DNA from: Paenibacillus algorifonticola
GTDB taxonomy: Bacteria > Bacillota > Bacilli > Paenibacillales > Paenibacillaceae
Reading direction: 5' to 3'
Assembly (NCBI RefSeq): GCF_000971975.1
Contig: NZ_LAQO01000002.1
Coordinates: forward strand, 248,001 to 312,000
Length of the DNA stretch: 64,000 nt
The notes below the pieces were generated by a model. It was given only the letters and a program-made list of their open reading frames with translations, ran no database searches and had not been told where the DNA came from. The position numbers were made by a program, and so were the translations under genes. Shown in pieces: positions 1-8,841 of the stretch. The first letter of the stretch is position 1; every line of letters begins with the position of its first letter.

Positions 1-1419
1 ACGGATGATAGCGGCCGCCGCATTAAAATCGTCAGAGGCGGAGGTGCATTTATACTGCCAATCTTCCAGAAGGCCGAATTTCTTTCTTTGCTTTCCCATA
101 AGCTTGATGTATCTACTCCGGAGGTCTATACGGAGCAGGGCGTTCCGGTTATGGCGGATGGCGTCGCGATCATTAAAATCGGCGGTATCGTTGAGGATGT
201 CGCGACAGCTGCCGAGCAATTCATGGGCAAGCCGACAGAAGAGCTGAAAAGCGAAGCGCAGGAAGTGCTAGAAGGACATTTGCGGGCGATTCTTGGTTCA
301 ATGACAGTAGAGGAAGTGTATCGTAACCGCGATCGATTTGCCCAAGAGGTGCAGAGCGTGGCGGCCAAAGACCTTAAAAAGATGGGACTGCAAATTGTCT
401 CCTTTACGATTAAAGATTTGCGCGACAAGCACGGTTATCTGGATGCGCTCGGCAAGCCTCGTATTGCGGCAGTGAAGCGGGATGCGGATATTGCACAAGC
501 CGAAGCGGTGCGGGATGCGAGAATCAAGAAGGCGAGTGCCGAAGAGGAAGGACAGAAGGCCGAGCTGCTGCGGGATACGAATATCGCAGAAGCGGAGAAA
601 ATGAAAGAGCTCAAAGTCGCTTCCTTCAAAAAAGACCAGGATACCGCGAAGGCGGAAGCGGATCAGGCCTACGCCATTCAAGAAGCTCGTGCGAAGCAGA
701 GCGTGGTTGAAGAGCAAATGAAAGTTGAGCTCGTACGTAAAGAACGGGAGATTGACCTCGAAGGAAAAGAAATTTTGCGCAGAGAGAAGCAATATGACGC
801 CGAGGTGAAGAAAAAAGCGGATGCTGATCGTTATGCAGTCGAGCAGGCGGCAGAAGGGGAGAAATCCAAACGGCTGCGCGAGGCGGATGCGCTCCAGTAC
901 AGCATCGAAGCTGAAGCGAAGGCTATGGCTGAGCAGAAGCGGCTGGATGGCTTGGCCGTAGCGGATGCTGAGCGCGCCAAAGGTACAGCGGAAGCCGAAG
1001 TGATCAGGCTGCGCGGTCTAGCGGAAGCTGAGGCGAAGGAAAAGCTGGCAGAGGCATTCGAGAAGTTCGGAGAGGCTGCGATTCTCGATATTATTGTGAA
1101 AATGCTGCCTGAGCTGGCAGGCAAGGTCGCTGAGCCAATCAAAGGCATTGATAAGCTGACGGTTGTCGATACCGGCAATGGCGAAGGGGCGATGCGTCTG
1201 AGCAACTACGTCACTTCCCTGATGGCAACAGCGCCAGAAATGCTGAAAAGTGTAGCAGGCATTGATGTTAATGCTTTAATGAAGGGATTGACGACGAAAA
1301 ATACTTCAGTCCCTGCTCCAGTGCCCACTGCTGCAGTTCCGGCGAAAGCTTCCTCAACGAGCGACACGTTGATTCAATTGCTGTCCTCGAAGGAATTGAG
1401 CCAAGACGAGAACGACTAG
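1..1419 (+). CDS. floT: Flotillin-like membrane scaffold protein (5' end cut by window)
   Basis: The reading frame is open from the first base, so the N-terminus lies outside the window; 472 residues are visible. The first visible part (about residues 1-150) is an SPFH/PHB domain (RGGGAFILP, then EVYTEQGVPVMADGVAIIKI). It is followed by a long Ala/Glu/Lys-rich coiled coil (about 155-365) with recurrent EAEA/AEAEA units typical of flotillins, and a short C-terminal tail rich in Pro/Ala. Flotillins organise functional membrane microdomains in Firmicutes. The family usually has about 500 residues, so only a few dozen are missing. A NfeD/YuaF partner is expected just upstream and cannot be seen. 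A bidirectional-looking terminator follows at once. Confidence 0.93.
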   Translation, partial: TDDSGRRIKIVRGGGAFILPIFQKAEFLSLLSHKLDVSTPEVYTEQGVPVMADGVAIIKIGGIVEDVATAAEQFMGKPTEELKSEAQEVLEGHLRAILGSMTVEEVYRNRDRFAQEVQSVAAKDLKKMGLQIVSFTIKDLRDKHGYLDALGKPRIAAVKRDADIAQAEAVRDARIKKASAEEEGQKAELLRDTNIAEAEKMKELKVASFKKDQDTAKAEADQAYAIQEARAKQSVVEEQMKVELVRKEREIDLEGKEILRREKQYDAEVKKKADADRYAVEQAAEGEKSKRLREADALQYSIEAEAKAMAEQKRLDGLAVADAERAKGTAEAEVIRLRGLAEAEAKEKLAEAFEKFGEAAILDIIVKMLPELAGKVAEPIKGIDKLTVVDTGNGEGAMRLSNYVTSLMATAPEMLKSVAGIDVNALMKGLTTKNTSVPAPVPTAAVPAKASSTSDTLIQLLSSKELSQDEND

Positions 1420-1437
1420 TCATAATAAGCAAACAAA

Positions 1438-1478
1438 AAAATCCCTGAGCATCATAGGATGACCAGGGATTTCCTTTA
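1438..1478. terminator. Intrinsic terminator between floT and rpsD
   Basis: AAATCCCTG pairs with CAGGGATTT across an inner CATC/GATG stem. The T-run is best on the minus strand (seven T), so it fits rpsD, but it also lies just after the floT stop and may serve both convergent genes. Confidence 0.8.
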
Positions 1479-1581
1479 AAATATAGGAAAGAATAGAATA
1501 TTCTAACGCTATCCTTTCTCTATATTTCTCGGAATGAAACGCGCCGCGCCGCCAGAGGACGGCGACAGCCGTTTCACCTTA

Positions 1582-2181
1582 TTAACGGCTGTAGAACTCG
1601 ACGATTTGTTTAACGTCGATTTCTTGCGTCAACTCAGCACGTTCAGGGAAGCGAACATACTTGCCTTCAAGCGCTTGGTCGTTAAACTCAAGGTAGTTAG
1701 GCAGGTGATGACGGCCTTCCATAGCTTCTTTGATCGTTTTCAGACCACGGCTGCGCTCGCGCAGGCCGATTACGTCGTTAAGCGATACTGTGTAAGAAGC
1801 GATGTCGACTTTTTTGCCGTTAACTGTTACATGACCGTGAGATACCAATTGGCGCGCACCAGCACGCGAGTTGGACAGGCCAAGACGGTAAACGAGGTTA
1901 TCCAGACGGCTTTCCAAAAGCACGAGGAAGTTGTCGCCGGAAATACCTTTCATTTTAGCTGCTTTATCGAACAAGTTGCGGAATTGCTTCTCGTTCAAAC
2001 CATACATATGGCGCAGCTTTTGTTTTTCTTGCAATTGAACGCCATAGCCGCTCAATTTCTTGCGTTGGTTCGGGCCGTGTTGGCCTGGTGGAAATGGACG
2101 TTTGAGATCTTTGCCAGTTCCGCTCAGGGAAATACCAAGGCGGCGGCTTAATTTAAATTTAGGTCCTGTATAACGTGACAT
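1582..2181 (-). CDS. rpsD: 30S ribosomal protein S4
   Basis: The 199-residue product starts [16 protein letters not shown] and has the S4 N-terminal domain followed by the S4 RNA-binding domain (about 90-155, [24 protein letters not shown]). It binds 16S rRNA early in assembly of the small subunit. The open frame extends 23 codons further upstream, but the ATG at 2181 has a GAAGGAG site at the right distance and matches the family N-terminus. The gene is alone, as in other Bacillales, with a strong promoter and a leader of about 170 nt that suggests autogenous control. Confidence 0.98.
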   Translation of the reverse strand: MSRYTGPKFKLSRRLGISLSGTGKDLKRPFPPGQHGPNQRKKLSGYGVQLQEKQKLRHMYGLNEKQFRNLFDKAAKMKGISGDNFLVLLESRLDNLVYRLGLSNSRAGARQLVSHGHVTVNGKKVDIASYTVSLNDVIGLRERSRGLKTIKEAMEGRHHLPNYLEFNDQALEGKYVRFPERAELTQEIDVKQIVEFYSR

Positions 2182-2354
2182 GCGTCGTGTTAACTCCTTC
2201 AACAAATGGGATTTTTGAAGATGGGGTTGTGTTTCGCGGAACAAGCTCAAATGCTCAAGTCAAAACTTAGAGCCTAACAAGCACCTCAGCCGCAGGCTTG
2301 CCAGTGAACCTATTCTCGAGGGTGACACAAAACCGTACGCCCATGTATTCAACA
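2182..2354 (-). promoter_or_regulatory. rpsD 5' leader, candidate S4 autoregulatory RNA
   Basis: About 170 nt lie between the promoter and the rpsD start. The RNA is GC-rich in its middle (GGTTCACTGGCAAGCC, then GGCTGAGGTGC), unlike a random AT-rich spacer. In B. subtilis S4 represses its own gene through the rpsD leader; that this leader works the same way is inference, since I did not fold it against the known target. Confidence 0.5.
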
Positions 2355-2360
2355 ATTAAT

Positions 2361-2388
2361 ATTATATGAAATTCAAGCAGAAAGTCAA
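2361..2388 (-). promoter_or_regulatory. SigA-type promoter of rpsD
   Basis: On the minus strand TTGACT is followed after 16 bases by a perfect TATAAT. It lies about 180 bases upstream of the rpsD start codon. Confidence 0.75.
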
Positions 2389-2559
2389 GAAAAATACCCG
2401 TTTGCGCTTTCTAGAATAAATATAGAGTCTTTAGGCCTATAAACCAACTGTTAATTAGTGCAATATTCTTAAAAATACAGTATGATGATGGTATCTTCTT
2501 CATACATAGATGACTGCTCATCTCCTTGTTTAGACCGACAGAAGGGTTGGGTGTTGCAG

Positions 2560-4509
2560 ATGAACAATCGAAACCGAGATGGGAAAAATAACAATCACTT
2601 TGCTCAGGCTGCAGCTCCTGTAGAGCAGTTGCATCCTGAAATATGGTTTATGCACGAAGATATTAACGATGCGGACAGGCCATATATGATGCCGCTGCTT
2701 CAGGATAGCTTCGAACAATGGTTCAGAGAAGCAAGCGAAGAAACGGAAGCGATGCAGGGCGGTTCTTTTTTATTTGATTGGGAACTGCGTTTAATTGATA
2801 GCGCAGGCGCTATTAAAGGGCAGGAAGAGCTGTGGCACGATGAGCTGCAGCTGCTTGCTGCACAAGTGGCGGAGTCAGGCAGCGCTGCTTCAGTCTCGTT
2901 TGGAGAGCCGCTTATGCATGCTGCTGCTGTCCCGGTCCGCAAACGTTCGGATGGTGAGCCATTCAGCATATTTATACATATTGCCCCAAGCAGTGCCGCC
3001 AAAGCCGAGCAGCAAGCAAAGCTTAGCGCCCTTCATTTCCGCAGCTGCTTCTATCGCGCTTTCGAATATATATATGTCCGGGATTTGCTGCTCCAGCAAA
3101 AACGAACGGAGAAGGATGCGAATAGGCGGGATGCCCTTTTTCTGGCAGCTAAACGTTTGTATGATCAATTCGACGTTACTTCCGTGCTGTCCGAAATGCT
3201 GAGCAGTTTGGGCCAGCTTTACCCAAGCTCCGAAGTTAATCTGTATTTGTCACAGGACCATTTGAATGGCGACGCGCGCGTTAAGCCGCTTATTTTCAAA
3301 AATACTGCACATGACATTGTTGCGAAAGCTTTCATGGAAGGCAAGCCGATGACGCAGAAGGAGCGGGATGGCACGATACGCCTCGCGGTTCCAATGAACG
3401 GCAAGCAGGCGGCTTACGGTGTGCTCTGCATCTCGATTGACGCTGAGCGCTGGGACATTGCGAATATGCCGGCCTTCGTGCTGCTGGCCGATACGGCGGG
3501 ATCTGCATTTGAGAATGCCAAGCTGTACGAGCAGTCCAATTTGCTCATCAATGAGCTTCGCGTCATTAATGAGCTGGCGAAACGGCTGAATCAGTCGTTG
3601 CAGCTTAAGGATATATTCAAGTTTGCGACGAATGAGCTGCTTAATATTTTTGAAGCCGATTATTGTTCGATTCTCCAATTGGATAAAGATCGCAACCAGT
3701 TTAATGTGATGTCCAGCAACATTCCTACGCTCGCACGTGAGCAATTTGTGCCGGATTACGGCTTTAGCGGCATTATTAACCGCACGAAAGAACCGCTTAT
3801 TTTATCAGATTATTGGCAAACCCGTGTCGTAACATCTAAAATGATGGATCACACGGGCTCCCGCTCGCTTATCGCTGCGCCTATTATGGTGGAAGATGAA
3901 GTAGTGGGCGTGATCATGGTTACGCATAAAAACCCTCATTATTTCTCCTACGACAATTATAAGCTGCTCCAAATTATGTCCACACATGTTGCCCTGGCGA
4001 TCACGAACGCTTCGCTGCATGCAGAAGTTCGCCGCATGGTTATTACGGACAATTTAACAGGGCTGCACGCCCGCCACTACTTGAACGAGCAAATTCAAAG
4101 CCGTCAGCGCAAAGATCCGCTAGGTTCACTCGTGCTCGTCGACGTCGACCATTTCAAACGAATTAATGACACGTTTGGCCATCAGGTTGGGGATCGTATT
4201 TTAATCCAAGTGAGCGAAATTATCCGGACCACCATTAGGCAGGGCGACATCGCTGCACGGTGGGGTGGCGAGGAACTGGCTGTATATTTGCCAGGCATTC
4301 GTTCTGAACAGGCGTTTCGGATCGCTGAACGTATACGTTTGCTCGTAGAAGCGGAGACGGACCCTAAAGTGACGGTATCCTGCGGTGTGTCGGAATGGAC
4401 GTTTGAAAATGATAAAATTAGCGTCGAATCGCTATTTTATCGTGCAGATATGGCCTTATATGATGCCAAAAATAACGGAAGAAACTGTATTCGTCTCGGT
4501 GTAGGGTGA
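2560..4509 (+). CDS. GAF-domain diguanylate cyclase (GGDEF)
   Basis: The protein of about 649 residues probably makes cyclic di-GMP from GTP. Two GAF-like sensor domains (about 180-320 and 335-480) precede a C-terminal GGDEF domain (about 485-645). The active-site loop is GGEEL (about 569-573), and an RQGD motif five residues before it matches the RxxD inhibitory I-site, so product feedback is likely. No membrane segment is evident, so it should be a cytosolic sensor. The frame is open from an ATG at 2482, but that start has no ribosome binding site and overlaps a TATGAT box; GAAGGG at 2541 favours TTG 2554 or ATG 2560. A terminator follows. Confidence 0.9.
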   Translation: MNNRNRDGKNNNHFAQAAAPVEQLHPEIWFMHEDINDADRPYMMPLLQDSFEQWFREASEETEAMQGGSFLFDWELRLIDSAGAIKGQEELWHDELQLLAAQVAESGSAASVSFGEPLMHAAAVPVRKRSDGEPFSIFIHIAPSSAAKAEQQAKLSALHFRSCFYRAFEYIYVRDLLLQQKRTEKDANRRDALFLAAKRLYDQFDVTSVLSEMLSSLGQLYPSSEVNLYLSQDHLNGDARVKPLIFKNTAHDIVAKAFMEGKPMTQKERDGTIRLAVPMNGKQAAYGVLCISIDAERWDIANMPAFVLLADTAGSAFENAKLYEQSNLLINELRVINELAKRLNQSLQLKDIFKFATNELLNIFEADYCSILQLDKDRNQFNVMSSNIPTLAREQFVPDYGFSGIINRTKEPLILSDYWQTRVVTSKMMDHTGSRSLIAAPIMVEDEVVGVIMVTHKNPHYFSYDNYKLLQIMSTHVALAITNASLHAEVRRMVITDNLTGLHARHYLNEQIQSRQRKDPLGSLVLVDVDHFKRINDTFGHQVGDRILIQVSEIIRTTIRQGDIAARWGGEELAVYLPGIRSEQAFRIAERIRLLVEAETDPKVTVSCGVSEWTFENDKISVESLFYRADMALYDAKNNGRNCIRLGVG

Positions 4510-4547
4510 AAGCAGATATTAGATTATCTTTTAAAATAGAGGAGAAG

Positions 4548-4578
4548 CGCCTTGGGCATTGTGCTCAGGCGTTTTTTT
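4548..4578 (+). terminator. Intrinsic terminator after the GGDEF gene
   Basis: CGCCTTGGGCA pairs with TGCTCAGGCG (one G-U pair) around a TTG loop, followed by seven T. Confidence 0.85.
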
Positions 4579-4692
4579 GCATCCAGCAGGTTGTTTTTGT
4601 GGCAATAGTCAGTAGATGCCCAGAAAGGAATAAGGAGCCTACTGCTTCGGGGAAGCTAGAGGGAGCAAACGCAACCTCAGGAGGGAAGCACA

Positions 4693-5397
4693 ATGAGAAC
4701 AATTAAGCGGTCTGCTCTATTAGCTCTACTCGCATGCACGGCATGGCTGAGCGGCTGCATGGATGTGGCGGATAAACGAACCCCAGAGCAATGGCTTTCA
4801 TTATCAGCAGCAGGGCTTGCGGCAACAGATACATACAGCTTCAGCGGCTCTACTTCCATTATTGGAGCAGATGGCTGGAGCTACACGCCGCGGCGCTTCT
4901 CGGGAGAAGTGGTGAATCATGAGCAGGTCAAATCGTATGCAGCGACAGCAGCGGATCAGAGCGAATCCCGCACGCCAGCGGAGCTGCTTAAGGAGCTTCA
5001 GCAATCGACAAATAAGGTAAGTATTCAAACGGCGGCAACAGCTGAAGGGCATATCGTGCTTCAGGCAGCGGTTGACAAGATGGCAGCGAAGAGAAGGTGG
5101 GAGCAGCGCTTGACGGCAGAAATGGCGGCGCTTGCGAGTCAGGCTCCTGCAGCGGAAGGGGAGCTCCGGCAGGAATGGCTGCGCACGTATGAGACGTCTC
5201 ATCAGGAACTGCAGCAAATGCTGTCCACATTAGAAGTGGATGGACAATACAAGCTGACGATCGACCGCAGCAGGCTGGTGCCGCTCCAATTGGAGGAGCA
5301 AACTATATTTGCTTATCAAAAGCAGGGCAAGAGGATCATGGAGAAGCGGACGACGAACATCTCGCTCAGCGCTTTTGACGGTTCCACCTCTCCATGA
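4693..5397 (+). CDS. Putative lipoprotein of unknown function
   Basis: The 234-residue protein has a short basic start, a hydrophobic stretch and a lipobox LSGC (Cys22), so it should be lipid-anchored on the outer face of the membrane. The rest is Ala/Glu/Gln-rich and probably helical, with no family I can name; it ends in a more polar segment (IDRSRLVPLQLEEQT) of the kind seen in LolA-like or sporulation lipoproteins, but that is only a loose resemblance. The start has a clear AGGAGGG site. It stands between the GGDEF gene and the aminopeptidase gene and probably has its own promoter. Confidence 0.85.
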   Translation: MRTIKRSALLALLACTAWLSGCMDVADKRTPEQWLSLSAAGLAATDTYSFSGSTSIIGADGWSYTPRRFSGEVVNHEQVKSYAATAADQSESRTPAELLKELQQSTNKVSIQTAATAEGHIVLQAAVDKMAAKRRWEQRLTAEMAALASQAPAAEGELRQEWLRTYETSHQELQQMLSTLEVDGQYKLTIDRSRLVPLQLEEQTIFAYQKQGKRIMEKRTTNISLSAFDGSTSP

Positions 5398-5485
5398 AGG
5401 ATGCACGCGCCTGTTAAACATGTTACGATGGAGTTGGTAGTAATTATCAACTATAGAGAAGCAATGATTTGGAGGAGAGGTTAAC

Positions 5486-6601
5486 ATGCGCGACCCAAGA
5501 ATTCAGCAGCTAGCTGCCAATTTGGCAGGCTATTCCATCGGCGTACAGCCGGGAGAAAATGTACTTATTGAAGTGATCGGCTCGGAACGCGAGCTGACGA
5601 AAGCTTTAATTGAAGAGGTGGCGAAGCTTGGCGGCAGACCTTTTGTGGAAATTACAGACCCTGCGGTGACACGCACGCTGCTGCAGAACGGAAGCAAAGA
5701 GCAAATCGAAGAGTGGACGAAATATGATTTGCAGCGCATGAAACAAATGGATGCTTATATCGGTATCCGCGCAGGTGGCAATGTCAATGAAATGAGCGAC
5801 GTTCCGGAAGATAAAATGCGGCTGTATGAGCAAATTTATCGCGATGCTGTACATATGGATCAGCGGGTAAAGCGCACGCGTTGGGTCGTTATGCGTTATC
5901 CGAACGAATCGATGGCGCAGCTGGCGAAAATGAGCACGGAATCGTTTGAAGATTTTTATTTTAACGTATGTAATTTGGATTATGCGAAAATGGACAAAGC
6001 GATGGACCCGCTTCAGGCTTTGATGAACAAAACCGATCGCGTAAGAATTGTATCGCCAGGCACCGATCTCACGTTTTCCATTAAAAATATCGGTTCCAAA
6101 AAATGCTCCGGCCACCGCAACATTCCGGATGGAGAAGTATTTTCGGCTCCTGTGCGCGACTCGGTACAAGGCACCATTTCCTACAATGCATCAAGCGTGT
6201 ATTCAGGCGTAACCTTCTCGGACATTTGCTTCACGTTTGAAAATGGCAAAATCGTCAAGGCGACAAGCAGCGATACAGCGCGCTTGAATGAAATTTTGGA
6301 TATGGATGAGGGCGCGCGCTATATTGGCGAATTTGCAATTGGCTTTAATCCGCATATTTTGCACCCGATGAATGATACCCTATTCGATGAGAAAATTGCC
6401 GGAAGCCTGCACTTTACACCAGGCCGCGCTTATGATGAGACAGACAATGGAAATCGGTCGTCCGTTCACTGGGATCTTGTGCTCATCCAGCGTCCAGAGT
6501 ATGGCGGAGGGGAAATTTATTTCGATGATGTGCTTATTCGCAAGGATGGACATTTCGTGATTCCGGAGCTTGAGGCATTAAATTCCGAAAATTTGAAATA
6601 A
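5486..6601 (+). CDS. ampS: M29-family aminopeptidase
   Basis: The 371-residue product aligns by eye with the thermophilic aminopeptidase/AmpS family (MEROPS M29), starting MRDPRIQQLAANLAGYSIGVQPGENVLIE. These enzymes are cytosolic, use two divalent metal ions and remove N-terminal residues from peptides. Likely metal ligands lie in the second half (IPDGEVFSAP, EGARYIGEFAIGFNP, and HWDLVLIQRP). Length is usual for the family. The start has a GGAGGAGAGG site. The gene appears monocistronic; I see no strong terminator before the next promoter. Confidence 0.92.
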   Translation: MRDPRIQQLAANLAGYSIGVQPGENVLIEVIGSERELTKALIEEVAKLGGRPFVEITDPAVTRTLLQNGSKEQIEEWTKYDLQRMKQMDAYIGIRAGGNVNEMSDVPEDKMRLYEQIYRDAVHMDQRVKRTRWVVMRYPNESMAQLAKMSTESFEDFYFNVCNLDYAKMDKAMDPLQALMNKTDRVRIVSPGTDLTFSIKNIGSKKCSGHRNIPDGEVFSAPVRDSVQGTISYNASSVYSGVTFSDICFTFENGKIVKATSSDTARLNEILDMDEGARYIGEFAIGFNPHILHPMNDTLFDEKIAGSLHFTPGRAYDETDNGNRSSVHWDLVLIQRPEYGGGEIYFDDVLIRKDGHFVIPELEALNSENLK

Positions 6602-6631
6602 ATGAAAAAGAAGCGTTTTACAATTTGCCTC

Positions 6632-6660
6632 TTGCCCGATCTTTGATTTCAGGTTATCAT
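6632..6660 (+). promoter_or_regulatory. Candidate SigA promoter of the HPr-like gene
   Basis: TTGCCC and TATCAT are separated by 17 bases, 45 bases upstream of the start codon at 6705. Confidence 0.5.
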
Positions 6661-6704
6661 GATTTCGAAGGTAAGCTTTACTAATTTAATTGGAGGGGTT
6701 CCCC

Positions 6705-6947
6705 ATGTCTAACAACGCAGCTATTGTAGAAATATCCCAAGCAGCAGGTCAATTTCGCTCATCAATCGTTCTGCAAGCAGATAACAAATATATTGATGTT
6801 AAAAGTATTTTGGGATTGTTTACTACGCTGGTAGGCGGTCATTCCTACGAGCTTCACGTCCATGGACCAGATGCTGAGGAAGCAAAAGCCGCAATGGCAG
6901 CTGTTTTCGCTAAGCATAACCTGAATATTGCGGTTGTTTCTGAATAA
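6705..6947 (+). CDS. HPr-like protein lacking the catalytic histidine loop
   Basis: The 80-residue protein carries the HPr-fold signature around the regulatory serine (DVKSILGL; Ser34 corresponds to Ser46 of HPr/Crh) and the following strand and helix. Aligned back from that serine, residue 1 falls at about HPr position 13, so the first strand is missing and the position of His15 is Asn3, not His. It therefore cannot act as a phosphocarrier in the PTS in the usual way; a regulatory, Crh-like role through the serine is possible but unproven. The start at 6705 follows GGAGGGG; an in-frame ATG at 6690 would add only five residues. A terminator follows. Confidence 0.85.
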   Translation: MSNNAAIVEISQAAGQFRSSIVLQADNKYIDVKSILGLFTTLVGGHSYELHVHGPDAEEAKAAMAAVFAKHNLNIAVVSE

Positions 6948-6966
6948 ACAGGTTACACCAGTACAT

Positions 6967-7002
6967 GCGCCTCTTCGCTAGCCGAAGGGGCGCTTTTCTG
7001 TT
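6967..7002 (+). terminator. Intrinsic terminator after the HPr-like gene
   Basis: GCGCCTCTTCG pairs with CGAAGGGGCGC around CTAGC, followed by a broken T-run. Confidence 0.8.
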
Positions 7003-7008
7003 TTGTCC

Positions 7009-7037
7009 TTGTATATTGGCTCTTTTTCGTCTAATAT
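7009..7037 (+). promoter_or_regulatory. Candidate SigA promoter of ylaN
   Basis: TTGTAT and TAATAT are separated by 17 bases, 45 bases before the start codon. Confidence 0.5.
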
Positions 7038-7082
7038 AAAGGGTATAGACGACGGCGGGTACACGCATTAGGGGGGAAAACG

Positions 7083-7370
7083 ATGTCTTCACCGGAAGTC
7101 ACGGTTCAATTGCATGAGAAAGCTCTTCGTCTCCTTATGGAGGATGCGGCTAAAATAGAGAAATTGATTGAGGTTCAGATGGAGAACTTGACGACCCGTC
7201 AATGTCCGCTGTACGAGGAAGTATTGGACACGCAGATGTATGGATTCTCGCGGGAAATTGATTTTGCAGTACGCGCAGGATTGATCGCTGATCATAGCGG
7301 CAAGGAGCTGCTAAGTCGATTGGAGCGCAATCTCGCTCAGCTTTACGAAGCGTTGAATAGAAAGGAGTAG
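7083..7370 (+). CDS. ylaN: YlaN family protein (iron homeostasis)
   Basis: The 95-residue product matches B. subtilis YlaN (DUF1507) closely by memory, including [20 protein letters not shown] and [12 protein letters not shown]. YlaN is a small cytosolic helical protein reported to affect iron homeostasis in Firmicutes by acting on the Fur repressor. Nothing in the neighbourhood is an iron gene. The start has an AGGGGGGAAA site. The stop codon lies inside the stem of the terminator. Confidence 0.93.
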   Translation: MSSPEVTVQLHEKALRLLMEDAAKIEKLIEVQMENLTTRQCPLYEEVLDTQMYGFSREIDFAVRAGLIADHSGKELLSRLERNLAQLYEALNRKE

Positions 7371-7400
7371 GCGTACCATGCGGCCTGCTCCTTTTTTTTG
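7361..7400 (+). terminator. Intrinsic terminator of ylaN
   Basis: AAAGGAGTAGGC pairs with GCCTGCTCCTTT (one G-U pair), followed by a run of eight T. Confidence 0.85.
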
Positions 7401-7452
7401 TATGTTTATTTGCTTTTTTATTTCGCGGCTTTGTCTTTGTTGTGATGGGAGT

Positions 7453-7613
7453 GTGTTGAAAAAGGCAGGGCGGAGCAAAAGGTTGGAAGTGAGAAGCGGC
7501 AGCGCTCACCTTTGCACTTGGATTCCCACCATTGAGATGGTGTATCAGTGAATCCAAGTGCAACAGCGATCGAACTCCAAACCTTCTGCGCATCCCAAAT
7601 CCCTTTTCAGCAC
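7453..7613. repeat. Long imperfect palindrome, copy A of an intergenic repeat family
   Basis: About 160 bases fold back on themselves. Perfect 14-base arms TTGCACTTGGATTC (7512-7525) and its complement (7550-7563) enclose a second hairpin CACCAT-TGAG-ATGGTG. Outer arms GGTTGGA / TCCAAACC and TGTTGAAAAAGG / CCCTTTTCAGCA extend the pairing. It lies between two convergent genes. Its right arm read in reverse resembles the left arm of the element at 40184-40419 (both have GGT..GGA.TTC then CGCTGTTG then GGATTC/AGATTTC). Confidence 0.6.
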
Positions 7614-7632
7614 TATCCCGGTATTTAGCATT

Positions 7633-8691
7633 TTATACCAAATAAAAAGCAATGCCCAAAATACAATAAACCATTAGCAGCAGCACGCCTTCGTACCAGT
7701 TGGTCTGTCCGTCTCCCGATACCGACTTTGCGATAAAGACGGAAACCGCGATAGCGGTCAGCTCAATCGGCGTAAAAATAATATCCATCGTTTTGCCCAT
7801 TAAAGCACTGGCAATAATGAGTACTGGAGCGACGAACAGGGCGATTTGCAAGCTGCTGCCGATAGCAATCTCGACGGCTGCACCGATTTTATTCCTCATT
7901 GCCAGTATAACGGCTGCGCTGTGCTCTGCGGCATTGCCGACAATGGCAATGATGAATGCACCCACGAACAGCTCAGACAGCCCAAAACGCGTTGTAAACG
8001 TATCCAGCGTGTGGACAAGCCATTCGCTAATAAAAGCGACCATAACGGTGGCGACAACGAGCATGAGGACGGAGCGGCCCTTAGACCAGGCAGGCTCTTC
8101 GCCATGATCGGCGCTCATTTCGCTGTCTTCCAGCATTTGTTTATGTGTCACCATGGAGAATAGCAGCCACAGCACGTAGGCCAAAATCAAAATGACCGCA
8201 ACGGCAAGGCTCAGAAAATGATCTTTCTCCACCGTGAAATGTTCGGCTCCGACGAAGATGGCCGGCACGAACAAGCCGATGACGGCAAGCACCATAAGAG
8301 TCGAGTTATGCTGGGCAAGCTGCTGATTGAAATGCTGCTGCTTGAATTTAAGGCCGCCGGCGAGCAGGCTGAGCCCTAGCACGAGCAGCAAATTGCCGAT
8401 AATGGAGCCGGTAATGCTCGCTTTTACCATGTCGAACAGCCCTTCCTTGACGAGGAAAAAAGCGATGATTAGCTCCGCGGCGTTGCCGAATGTCGCATTG
8501 AGAAAGCCGCCGAGCCGCTGACCGGCATAGTGAGCGACGCTTTCCGTCGCTTTCCCGAGGAAGCCTGCTGCGAATACAATCGCAATGGCGGAAATGGCGA
8601 ATTGCAGCGTCATATCCATATGCGTGTAATGAGCAATAGCGCTAAAGGCAAACATGACGATTAATCCGGTGAAAAAAAGCTTCTGTCTCAC
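7633..8691 (-). CDS. cax: Calcium/proton antiporter
   Basis: The 352-residue membrane protein has about ten or eleven hydrophobic helices and the two inverted CaCA repeats typical of Cax/YfkE exchangers: FGNAAELIIA in the first half and VGNAAEHSAAV in the second, each carrying the conserved Glu that binds Ca2+. The acidic loop between the halves (EDSEMSADHGEEP) also fits. It exports Ca2+ from the cytoplasm in exchange for protons. It is read away from the Asp23-family gene; the intergenic region holds both promoters. Confidence 0.95.
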   Translation of the reverse strand: MRQKLFFTGLIVMFAFSAIAHYTHMDMTLQFAISAIAIVFAAGFLGKATESVAHYAGQRLGGFLNATFGNAAELIIAFFLVKEGLFDMVKASITGSIIGNLLLVLGLSLLAGGLKFKQQHFNQQLAQHNSTLMVLAVIGLFVPAIFVGAEHFTVEKDHFLSLAVAVILILAYVLWLLFSMVTHKQMLEDSEMSADHGEEPAWSKGRSVLMLVVATVMVAFISEWLVHTLDTFTTRFGLSELFVGAFIIAIVGNAAEHSAAVILAMRNKIGAAVEIAIGSSLQIALFVAPVLIIASALMGKTMDIIFTPIELTAIAVSVFIAKSVSGDGQTNWYEGVLLLMVYCILGIAFYLV

Positions 8692-8780
8692 GAGGCCACC
8701 CCTTTGTGAAAATCTGCAAACCTGTTATATAATATATCCAATTCTATTCGACAGATAACCGTTATTTTAATCGACAAAAG

Positions 8781-8809
8781 TTGCTTCCGGTTAAGCCATC
8801 CAGTACAAT
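8781..8809 (+). promoter_or_regulatory. SigA-type promoter of the Asp23 family gene
   Basis: TTGCTT and TACAAT are separated by 17 bases, about 30 bases upstream of the start codon. Confidence 0.6.
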
Positions 8810-8841
8810 ATACATATATAGCAAATGGAGGAGTGAAGAAG

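Noticed and set aside
298..792. Antisense open frame within the flotillin gene
   Set aside because: It lies fully inside the coiled-coil coding region, has no ribosome binding site and no recognisable protein.
1534..2151. 205-codon open frame opposite rpsD
   Set aside because: It is the shadow of the highly biased rpsD codon use; S4 on the other strand is certain.
4506..4706. Short open frame after the GGDEF gene
   Set aside because: It spans the terminator hairpin and has no support for translation.
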